Part shown: positions 1 through 7,500 of the stretch, one piece after another
How positions within the stretch are numbered: position 1 is the stretch's first letter
Layout: the number at the start of each line of letters is the position of its first letter
From: Aeromonas lusitana
GTDB lineage: Bacteria; Pseudomonadota; Gammaproteobacteria; Enterobacterales; Aeromonadaceae
DNA: 64,000 nucleotides
Reading direction: 5' to 3'
Assembly: GCF_002812985.1 (NCBI RefSeq)
Contig: NZ_PGCP01000021.1
Coordinates: 34,602 to 98,601, forward strand
The notes under the pieces: model-generated
Seen by the model: only the letters and a program-made list of their open reading frames with translations
Databases searched by the model: none
Told to the model about the DNA's origin: nothing
Made by a program: the position numbers and the translations under genes

Positions 1-36
1 GGCAGACGCGGGCCTTGCAACTCAAACAGAGCCAAC

Positions 37-1032
37 ATGATGAAACTGGATGAAATCGCCGCCCTGGCCGGTGTCTCGCGCACCACCGCCAGCTATGTGA
101 TCAACGGCAAGGCCGATCAATACCGCATCAGCCAGACCACCCGCGACAAGGTAATGGCGGTGGTCAATGCCCACAACTATCAGCCGGACAGCCGCGCCGC
201 CTCCCTGCGCGGCGGCCAGACCAGGACGCTGGGTTTCATCCTGCCGGATCTGGAGAACGCCAGTTATGCCAAGCTCGCCAAACGGCTCGAGCAAGGGGCG
301 CGGGCTCAGGGTTATCAGTTGCTGATCGTCTGCTCGGAGGATGAGCCGGATACCGAGAAGGAGCTGGCCCGCATGCTGGTGAGCCGCCACGTGGATGCGC
401 TGCTGGTGGCGAGCTGCCTGCCGCCGGCGGATCCTTTTTATCTGGATCAGCAGGCTCGCGGTGTGCAGATCCTGGCCATCGACCGCGCCATGGCGGCGGA
501 GCACTTCATCACGGTGGCGAGCGAGAACCAAAAGGCGAGCTGCGATCTCACCGCCTCCCTGTTCACCCCTGCCATCCGGCATCTGGCTTTGATCACTGCG
601 CTGCCAAATCTCACGATAAGCCAAGAACGCAAGGCGGGTTTTGAACAGGCGCTGGCGGATCACGACGGTGCCCGCCCCTCAGCCCATCTCTGCGAGGGGG
701 AGCACTTCTCCCGCGCCGAGGGCTATCGGCTGATCAAGCGCTTGCATCAGCAACTCGGCCAACTGCCCGAGGCCCTGGTCGCCACCTCCTACATCCTGAT
801 GGAGGGGGTGCTCGACTATCTGTTGGAGCAGGAGAGCGACATGAGCCAGCTCGCCATGGCCACCTTCGGCGATGACAGGCTGCTGGATTTCCTGCCCTTT
901 GGCATCAACTCCCTGCCCCAGCAGCACGACGCCCTGGCGAGCCAGGCGCTGGAACTCGCCCTCAAGGCCATCAGCGGTGACTATCAGGCGGGCCTGCACT
1001 ACGTGAGCCGCACCCTCAAGCGCCGCCGTTAA
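37..1032 (+). CDS. cra: LacI-family catabolite repressor/activator (Cra/FruR)
   Basis: DNA-binding regulator of carbon flow; in enterobacteria Cra senses fructose phosphates and controls glycolytic and gluconeogenic genes. The N-terminus (MKLDEIAALAGVSRTTASYV) is nearly identical to E. coli Cra and forms the LacI helix-turn-helix (residues about 1-55). It is followed by a hinge and a periplasmic-binding-protein-like effector domain with LGFILPDLEN and a late ATFGDDRLLDF motif, as in Cra. Length 331 aa matches the family. Two adjacent ATG codons (37 and 40) could start it; E. coli Cra corresponds to the second. A hairpin terminator follows. In Vibrio-like relatives the orthologue sits beside fruBKA, which could lie outside the left edge; that is inference. 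Confidence 0.93.
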   Translation: MMKLDEIAALAGVSRTTASYVINGKADQYRISQTTRDKVMAVVNAHNYQPDSRAASLRGGQTRTLGFILPDLENASYAKLAKRLEQGARAQGYQLLIVCSEDEPDTEKELARMLVSRHVDALLVASCLPPADPFYLDQQARGVQILAIDRAMAAEHFITVASENQKASCDLTASLFTPAIRHLALITALPNLTISQERKAGFEQALADHDGARPSAHLCEGEHFSRAEGYRLIKRLHQQLGQLPEALVATSYILMEGVLDYLLEQESDMSQLAMATFGDDRLLDFLPFGINSLPQQHDALASQALELALKAISGDYQAGLHYVSRTLKRRR

Positions 1033-1083
1033 CCGCCCCCGCTAACATCCCAGCGTCGGCGCCCGGCCGGACGCTGAACTCTG

Positions 1084-1114
1084 CGCCGACGAGATCACTC
1101 ATCGGCGTATTTTT
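1084..1114 (+). terminator. Rho-independent terminator after cra
   Basis: CGCCGA at 1084-1089 pairs with TCGGCG at 1102-1107. The inner GAG/CTC extends the stem to about ten pairs with one mismatch around an ATCA loop. TATTTTT follows directly. Confidence 0.8.
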
Positions 1115-1134
1115 CACCACCCATAACGGCCAAC

Positions 1135-1238
1135 TGTCATCATTTATTTCCACTTGTTGCCACCTAGCAGTACAAACCACAGCCTTTATCCCTTGTAACC
1201 ACTATTTTAATCCGCTAACGTGGCAACCAACTTTTACA
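1135..1238 (+). promoter_or_regulatory. Possible TyrR operator cluster upstream of tyrP
   Basis: Three sites resemble the TyrR box TGTAAA-N6-TTTACA: TGTCAT-N6-TTTCCA (1135-1152), TGTAAC-N6-TTTAAT (1194-1211) and TGGCAA-N6-TTTACA (1221-1238). The third has a perfect right half. Box clusters are expected before tyrP because E. coli tyrP is TyrR-controlled. The matches are imperfect and were read by eye; the 27-bp spacing between the last two is close to, but not the same as, that of the E. coli double box. Confidence 0.45.
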
Positions 1239-1283
1239 ATCGACAGGTCTAGTGTACAGATGCAGCCATTCCGATATCGCTAG

Positions 1284-1307
1284 CCTCCGGCCTCACCCCC
1301 GGAGGCG
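1284..1307 (+). other. GC-rich hairpin in the tyrP leader
   Basis: A near-perfect inverted repeat with arms GCCTCCGG and CCGGAGGC lies between the TyrR-like boxes and the tyrP start. No T-tract follows at once (a short TTTTT comes about 30 bases later). It may be a leader structure or a weak attenuator; function unknown. Confidence 0.4.
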
Positions 1308-1356
1308 CCTTGCCACCACTGCCCCTGGCATCTCTTTTTCGTTTCGGATGAACCTC

Positions 1357-2550
1357 ATGAACACCAAGACTCTCGGTTGTACCCTGCTCATCGCCGGCAC
1401 CACGATCGGCGCCGGCATGCTGGCCCTGCCGCTGGCTTCTTCTTCCCTCGGCGGCCCCGCCACCCTGCTGCTGATGGTCGGGCTCTGGGCCCTGATGGCC
1501 TTCACCGCCATGCTGCAAGTGGAGGCGAGCCTCAACACCGGCAAGTGGTACCTGCACCAGTTGGCGGATCAGCTGCTCGGCCCCTGGGGCAAGCGCATCG
1601 CCTCCTTCTGCATCCTGATGCTGTTCTATTCGCTGGCCTCCGCCTACATCAGTGGCGGCAGCAGCCTGCTGGCCCAGGCCCTGGCCGATGCGGGCATGAG
1701 CGTCAGTCAGGAGCAGGCCGCCTGGGCCTTCACCCTGCTGTTTGGCGGTATGGTGTGCGTCGGCACCAGGCAGGTGGATTACCTCAACCGGCTGATGTTC
1801 ACCGTGAAATTGGTGATCATGGTGGGAGTGCTGGCCCTGCTGCTGCCCCGCGCCGAGGGCCAGCACCTGCTCTCCATGCCGCTCGGTCAGGGCCTGCTGC
1901 TGGCGGGTCTGCCGGTCATCTTCACCTCGTTCGGCTTCCACGGCTCCATCCCGAGCGTGATGCTCTACCTCGGCGATTGCCCCAAGCAGCTGCGCAGAGT
2001 TTTCGTGTGGGGTTCAGCCCTGCCACTCATCCTCTACGTACTGTGGCAGGTCGCCATCCTGGGGCTGCTCGGCCAAGAGAGCCTGATCCAGACCGGCGGG
2101 GCGCTCGACAGCCTGCTCGCCAACGTCGGCAACCTGGTCAGCTGGCCTGCGTTCAATCAGGCGATGCATCTGTTTGCAGACCTGGCGCTGGCCACCTCCT
2201 TCCTCGGGGTGACCCTGGGTTTGTTTGACTTCATGGCCAAGGTGACCCGCCGCAAGGATAACTGGCAGGGTCGTAGCCAGACCGGGCTCATCACCTTTGT
2301 GCCACCCCTGCTGTTTGCCCTCTACTTCCCGCAAGGCTTCATCATGGCGCTCGGCTACGCCGCCATAGCGCTGGCAGTGCTGGCGGTGCTGCTGCCGGTG
2401 GCCCTGGTGTGGCAGAGCCGCAAACGGGCCGAGGCGCACCACTACCGCGCCCCGGGTGGCGTGCTGGCTCTGGGTCTGGCCGGTGCCATGGGGGTGCTGA
2501 TCGTCGGTGTACAGGTCAGCGTGAGCCTCGGTTTCCTGCCAGCCCTCTGA
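1357..2550 (+). CDS. tyrP: Tyrosine-specific permease TyrP (HAAAP family)
   Basis: Inner-membrane proton symporter for tyrosine of the hydroxy/aromatic amino acid permease family. The product starts MNTKTLGCTLLIAGTTIGAG, matching the first TyrP segment (GTTIGAGMLA motif). It shares internal blocks such as IFTSFGFHGS, HLFADLALATSFLGV and the late WQSRK, with about 11 predicted membrane helices across 397 residues. I start at 1357 because GGA at 1346-1348 is well spaced; ATG 1348 is also possible. A reading frame continues upstream to a GTG at 1252, but that part is not hydrophobic or conserved and overlaps the leader hairpin. TyrR-like boxes lie upstream and a strong terminator follows. Confidence 0.92.
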   Translation: MNTKTLGCTLLIAGTTIGAGMLALPLASSSLGGPATLLLMVGLWALMAFTAMLQVEASLNTGKWYLHQLADQLLGPWGKRIASFCILMLFYSLASAYISGGSSLLAQALADAGMSVSQEQAAWAFTLLFGGMVCVGTRQVDYLNRLMFTVKLVIMVGVLALLLPRAEGQHLLSMPLGQGLLLAGLPVIFTSFGFHGSIPSVMLYLGDCPKQLRRVFVWGSALPLILYVLWQVAILGLLGQESLIQTGGALDSLLANVGNLVSWPAFNQAMHLFADLALATSFLGVTLGLFDFMAKVTRRKDNWQGRSQTGLITFVPPLLFALYFPQGFIMALGYAAIALAVLAVLLPVALVWQSRKRAEAHHYRAPGGVLALGLAGAMGVLIVGVQVSVSLGFLPAL

Positions 2551-2570
2551 TCCTCATCGGTTCAAAAGAT

Positions 2571-2602
2571 AAAAGCCCCGCCCCATTGGCGGGGCTTTTT
2601 AT
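2571..2602 (+). terminator. Rho-independent terminator after tyrP
   Basis: AAAAGCCCCGCC, a CCATT loop, then GGCGGGGCTTTTT: a seven-pair GC stem (longer with A/T flanks) and a T-run. The A-run on the other side would also allow function on the minus strand. Confidence 0.92.
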
Positions 2603-2679
2603 TGGTCCCCTTTCTGATCCCAGCCATAGACTGACCAAGAGACCCATCCATAGCAATAATGAACATATAGATGAAAATC

Positions 2680-2695
2680 TGTATACATGTGTACA
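2680..2695. promoter_or_regulatory. Palindromic operator candidate for the Xre/RES module
   Basis: TGTATACATGTGTACA differs from its own reverse complement at only two positions and sits about 80 bases before the antitoxin start, inside an AT-rich stretch typical of a promoter. Toxin-antitoxin operons of this type are autoregulated by the antitoxin or the complex, so this is a natural binding site. No binding evidence exists here. Confidence 0.5.
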
Positions 2696-2776
2696 TATAT
2701 GCACAACTCTTCTACACTGAGAACCAAGCAATAGTCGTATCCGTGCCCGCTTCGGCACAGAGGTTCAGGAGGCATC

Positions 2777-3181
2777 ATGGTTGCAACAGCACAGGTATCT
2801 CACCAAGAGAACGCCATCGATCCCAGCAAGGCGCTGCCGGTGGTGTTCCGCATCCTGGATAAATGGCAGTGCAGCACAGATGAACAGCTGACCCTGCTTG
2901 GCATCTCGTCCCGTTCAACCTTGAACAAGTACAAGGAATCGAGCGGCGGCATACGCCTTGGGGTCGATCTGCAGGAGCGGATGAGCTACATCCTCAACAT
3001 CCACAAGAGCCTGCGACTGCTGTTCAGCCTCGATGAGAGCATCTACGGCTGGGTGCGCAAACCCAACAGCCACCCCTTCTTCGCCGGGCGCAGCGCCATG
3101 GACGTCATGCAGGGGGGGCGCGTGGCCGATCTCTATGAGGTCGCGACCCGCTTGCACGCCTGGCGTGGGGGTCAGGCCTGA
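2777..3181 (+). CDS. Xre/ParS (DUF2384) antitoxin of a RES toxin pair
   Basis: 134 aa. The N-terminal half (residues about 20-80) is an Xre-like helix-turn-helix region (LTLLGISSRSTLNKYKES). The C-terminal half is the MbcA/ParS/Xre toxin-binding domain, with the typical NPNSHPFFAGRSAMDVMQGG stretch at about 96-115. A strong AGGAGG precedes the ATG. Its stop codon overlaps the start of the next gene (TGATG), so the two are translationally coupled as in known antitoxin-toxin operons. The expected role is to neutralise the RES toxin and repress the operon through the palindrome upstream. Family assignment is strong; activity is inferred. Confidence 0.88.
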   Translation: MVATAQVSHQENAIDPSKALPVVFRILDKWQCSTDEQLTLLGISSRSTLNKYKESSGGIRLGVDLQERMSYILNIHKSLRLLFSLDESIYGWVRKPNSHPFFAGRSAMDVMQGGRVADLYEVATRLHAWRGGQA

Positions 3182-3873
3182 TGACAGCCGCTCCGCCCCT
3201 CAGCGAGCTGGACGATCAGCACGCCTTTCGCATCATCCCGAGCCGCTATCCCCCCATCTGCCTCTATGAAGACGTGGCCAACGCCGACGAGCTGGAGGCG
3301 GTCTGGGCCGTCGAGGCCCTCACCAACGACAGGTTGAAGGAAGAAGCCGGAGATCTTGGCAGGGTGCCAAAAGAAGACTGGCTGGTGGGACTGGCCGGTG
3401 GCAGCTATGTGATGGCGGCCTTCACCCACCTCAATCCGGAGGGGGCCCGCTTCACCACGGGGGACTTTGGCGGCTACTACTGCGCCCCCCTGCTCGATAC
3501 CGCGGTGAAGGAGACCGTCTATCACCAGGAGCGCGTCTTCGGTTACACCCAGGAGCCGGCCCAGAAGCTGCAGATGCGGGTGCTCCACACCGAGTTCTGT
3601 GCTCGCCTCATCGATATCCGCGGGGAGAGTTACCTCGCCTCCCCCCTCTATCACGCCACCGACTATGGGCAGTCTCAGGAGTTTGCCCGGGAGCAGCAGA
3701 CCCAGGGTCAGGATGGCATCCACTACCGCTCGGTGCGCCACAGCGGCCACGACTGCTACGTGCTCTACCGCCCCCGCCTCATCACCAAGATCCACCAGAC
3801 CCAGCATCTGGAGTACCACTGGAACGGCAGCGCCATCGCCAATGTGCTCGAGATCAGACTCTATGGGGAATAA
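3181..3873 (+). CDS. RES-domain toxin (NAD+-degrading family)
   Basis: 230 aa. RES proteins are named for conserved Arg, Glu and Ser residues; studied members (MbcT, P. putida Res) degrade NAD+. Candidate residues here are Arg in FRIIPSRYPP near the N-terminus, Glu in ETVYHQERVF (about residue 115) and Ser in GIHYRSVR (about residue 182). The early block RIIPSRYPPICLYED and the late block LVLYRP-like CYVLYRPRLI fit the family. It starts on the last base of the antitoxin stop. The gene appears intact, so the pair may be functional. Which of these residues are catalytic is inferred from family patterns, not from an alignment. Confidence 0.87.
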   Translation: MTAAPPLSELDDQHAFRIIPSRYPPICLYEDVANADELEAVWAVEALTNDRLKEEAGDLGRVPKEDWLVGLAGGSYVMAAFTHLNPEGARFTTGDFGGYYCAPLLDTAVKETVYHQERVFGYTQEPAQKLQMRVLHTEFCARLIDIRGESYLASPLYHATDYGQSQEFAREQQTQGQDGIHYRSVRHSGHDCYVLYRPRLITKIHQTQHLEYHWNGSAIANVLEIRLYGE

Positions 3874-3891
3874 TCACATCCCCGACAAGAC

Positions 3892-3914
3892 AAAACCCCA
3901 CCACACTGGCGGGG
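3892..3914 (-). terminator. Minus-strand hairpin terminator
   Basis: On the minus strand CCCCGCC, an AGTGT loop and GGTGGGG form a seven-pair stem (one G-U wobble) followed by TTTT. On the plus strand the same site has an A-C mismatch and no T-run, so it is oriented against the transposase remnant and cdi direction rather than the RES gene. Confidence 0.6.
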
Positions 3915-3947
3915 CCATATCAAAAAGATGTGTTCCAATATGCCTAA

Positions 3948-4274
3948 TTAATATCGCTGATACCAATGCCATACCAACAGCGGCCATTGGAACAGTGCCG
4001 CCCAGTGCTCGGCCACTTCCCGCTTGCTCCAGCCTTGCGCCTGCTCGGCACCCACTTTCAGGACCAGGTGATACAGGTTGATCATCACCGCATAGGTGCA
4101 GATACCAATGGCAAAAATCCGCGACAACTGGCCCAGCTTGTCTACCACCCACTGGCGACGATGCTCGTAACTCTGCTCTTTCCCACACCGGAAGGCCCGC
4201 CACACACAGCGGCTGACCACGTGGTAGTATGGCGTATCCTGCAGACTGATTTGACGTGAACGAGCAATGGTCAT
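3948..4274 (-). pseudogene. Remnant of a REP-associated (Y1-type) transposase
   Basis: The 108-residue frame matches the N-terminal third of REP-associated tyrosine transposases common in Vibrio, Shewanella and Aeromonas: TPYYHVVSRCVWRAFRCG, then YEHRRQWVVDKLGQLSRIFAI and a YAVMINLYHLVLKV block. Full-length relatives are roughly 300 residues and carry NHYHLVL as the HUH metal motif. Here the first histidine is replaced by Leu (NLYH), and the frame stops shortly after, so the protein cannot be active. The remnant begins about 85 bases after the cdiI stop and may mark a past rearrangement boundary. Family call is from recalled motifs. Confidence 0.75.
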
Positions 4275-4359
4275 GGCAAGTTCCTTGGCAGTGATGCCTC
4301 AAACCAAACAAACCGCTACCCCTCTGTCAAAAAAGTGGGTGTCCCAGAATCTCCCCCCA

Positions 4360-4587
4360 TCATCGATAATAAAATAACCAAAAAATAAAACCGGAAGGCA
4401 ACCCCATCCAAGTCTGTTTGAGGCAAATAAAAAAATCATCGCGAGAGAATGGAAATGCATTACTCATATCCCAAGCCAACCAAGCACCTAACAAACGCCC
4501 AAAGATTGTTAGAACAAACAATATTATGCACATCGCACAACATAAGCACAAAAGGTTAAGTAATGATGCATATTTATTTTTTATCAC
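4360..4587 (-). CDS. cdiI: CDI immunity protein candidate (CdiI), small membrane protein
   Basis: 75 aa, with two hydrophobic segments (about residues 8-32, LLNLLCLCCAMCIILFVLTI, and 58-74, GLPSGFIFWLFYY) joined by a short charged loop. The GTG start overlaps the cdiA stop (GTGA), and a GGAAGG ribosome site lies inside the last codons of cdiA, so translation is coupled. A gene in this position is by rule the cognate immunity protein, giving cdiB-cdiA-cdiI order. A membrane-embedded immunity protein is typical of toxins that damage the inner membrane, such as the EC93 CDI system. The region is clearly AT-richer than the rest of the window, as expected for an exchanged toxin/immunity cassette. 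No database match was checked. Confidence 0.7.
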   Translation of the reverse strand: MIKNKYASLLNLLCLCCAMCIILFVLTIFGRLLGAWLAWDMSNAFPFSRDDFFICLKQTWMGLPSGFIFWLFYYR

Positions 4588-7500
4588 TTACCACCACCTT
4601 CCAGCTTATCCTCAACCATCCCTGATACTGCAGAGTCACCAATATTACCGACTATTGATGGCAATGGATGTTGTGGTACTGGTTTCGTTATTGTCCAGAC
4701 GCCTGTAGGTGCCCACTCATATTGTTTTGATATTGGATTTAGCTTTTTATCGAACGGCACTTTGATTACATTCCCAGCAGCATAACCTGCAGACGCCCCA
4801 GTTTTACTCAGCAATGCGGCCATAAACGGATCATCACCGCTAATTTCAGCTTGGTAATAACCGCCAGCAGCATTCCAAGATACTGTTGGATTGTAACCTT
4901 TACCTGCTGTGATTCCGCCGAGGATTACAGAACCAAGTACATCAGATAGTTTTATCTCACCGGTAACACCATATTGAATACCTGCATTCGCCGCCCCTGC
5001 GACGCCCACCGCAATAAGCTGTTCTTTAGTATTTTTAACTGCATTAGTAATGATCGCCTTCCCTCCCATTAGGGCGACAGGCCAAGAGGTAGGGGTCAAT
5101 ACCACATCCATAATCCGATCACCTGTCGTAATATTATCCTTAAGGAATTTCAGATCCGTCCCGTTTAGATACTTCACTATTGCAGCAGCATCAGGATCTT
5201 TCAATTTCTCACTCAACCTGATTTGTTGGGGATCTGCATCCATCGCAACATTAGTATTGGCCTGAATAAAATCTTCCCAAGAGACACAGGTTACACCACC
5301 TCCAGTACAGGAGTTAGCCAGTTTTTTACTGTTTTCGTTGCTTTTATTAATGTATTTTTCAATAACTCTGCTGCAGTCACCTCCGGACTCTTTGCAGTCA
5401 GATAACTCTTTATCAAATTGTCGGGACTCGATTTGGCTTAGCCAGTTATTCTCCACCACAGTCTTCCCGGTCTGTGCTCCCGCCAACACCTCGGTACTGC
5501 TATCACCGGTCAGGCCACCGGCCAGTCCTGCGGCCAGGGTCGCCAGGGTGGAGACGGTCTCCTTCTCGCCTTCGGTCAGCTGGCTTGCCTCTTTGTGGTA
5601 GAGTTCAGTCGCCAACATGCCGACCAACTCGCCGGTGGCGGCGCCGGTAGCGCTGACCATGGCATTCTTGTTCTGGGCGGCGGCCAGGGCTCCCTGTACC
5701 AGGGCATGGGCCATCACCCTGGATGGACCCTCCGGGGTTTGCTGTTTAATCAACTGAGCCAGATAAGGGGCCGCGGCACCGGCAGCGGCCTGAGTGATAT
5801 TCCCGCCGGCCAGTCCTTGCAGGGCGGCTGTCGCCGCCTGCATACCCCGCTGGAAGTCACTGCCGACCCCCCATTTTGCTTGGAGCTCCTTGTACTCCTT
5901 GCTCTGGGCATACTCGGGATCTTCCTTGGCTTGCTCGTTCGCCTTCCCCAGATATTTGGTCACCACCAACTGGGTCGCCTGCTGCCCGACTTCGCCGATC
6001 ATCTGGGCCTCCTGCATCCTCTCCAGCTCTTTCTGCTTGTCGAAGATGGGTGAGAGGCCGTTGGCCGCCTGGGTCGGATCCCGATGCAGGGTTACTAGAT
6101 CCTGCTGCTGCGCCTCTTCATTACGGATCTCTATCTGACCCGCGCTGATGGATGCATGAGTGGTCGAGCTGGCACTGCCGCTACTGTTGCCCCCCCCCAG
6201 CATGGTAGCTGCCGTCGGCTTTCCTTTGCCTGAGAATCCCTCCTCCTTGGAACCACCACTGCCACTGATGCCTATGCTCTGGCTTTCGACCTTGTAATCG
6301 GCGCGGTTGGCCAGATCGCTCCAACCCAGCGTGCCGGTAGAGAGCCGATTCTTGCTATCGTCCTCACTGCCCGCCAGCACGGCACCATTGAGCTGGGTAT
6401 GCTCACCGACCCGGATATCGAAGCCCTGTTTGCCGGCAAAGACCCCGGTTTGTTCCACCACGCTCTCGAAGTCGCTGTTAATCTTTTGGCGACTGGCATT
6501 GATGTAGCCAGAGCCTGACATGGAGCCAAAGGTGAAGCTGCCTCCCGCTGCTATGCTGCTCTGCTTGCTCTGGTAGTGATCGTTATCCTGCTGACTGGTG
6601 AGGGTCAGGTTGCGGCCTATATCGGCACTGACCTTGTCGCCGCTGACCATGGCCCCGAGCAGGGTTGCATCACGGCCCGAGGTAAGTGTCAGCGCATTGC
6701 CGGCAGTGACATTGGTTTCGGTATAGCGATCCGAATCGCCATTCTCCTTGCCCTTGGCGGCATTCATATTGGCAAAGATGCTGATCCCGAAGCTGCCTTG
6801 GGACACCCCGATACTAAGCCCCACATTCCAGCCGCTGCTATGGTTGCTGCCTTTGCTATCGCTGCTGTTGACTGCCGATTGCAACACCAGATCACGGGCC
6901 GCGCCCAGGGTCACGTTCTGCCCCTTGACGCTACTGCCTGTCATCAGGAGATCACCCGAGGTATTGGCTGCATCCCCCTTGGCAACTATGGTCACATCGC
7001 CGCCTGCGTTGACCTCTGAGGTGAAGGCATTGCTCTCACTGCTCTGGTTGCTCGAGTGGCTACGCTGGTTGCCCACCGAAATGGCGATGCCAATGAAGGA
7101 GGCGTCAGGCACCCCACCGGGGCTTCCGGAGCTTAGTTGCGATGCCTCCCAGGCCTGGTAACCACTCATCGCCGCCTTGGTGCCTTGCAGGGCGACCAGG
7201 CGATCGTTGCTGCTCTCCTTGCTGGTCTTGGCGGTATCATAGGCAGCCTGTACGGCGGTGACGGCCCCCCCGGTCAAGGCCAGGGTCAGGCCAGATTTCT
7301 GGCTCTTGAACTCCTCCTTGCGCGTGATGATCTGCTGCTCGGACAGGATGGCGACATCCTTGCCCGTCATCAGGATATCCTTGCCGGCGATGACATCGCT
7401 GCCCGCCACCACCAGCTGATTGCCCGCCTGCAGGGTAACATTTCCCTGCACGCTGCCGACGCTGGAGCCCTCTTTGGCCAGAGTGGTGCCCATCATGTCG

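Noticed and set aside
1252..1356. Upstream extension of the tyrP frame to a GTG
   Set aside because: No ribosome site, overlaps a leader hairpin, and not conserved with the TyrP N-terminus.
3874..4311. 145-codon minus-strand frame over the transposase remnant
   Set aside because: It is a different frame of the same remnant and has no recognisable domain.
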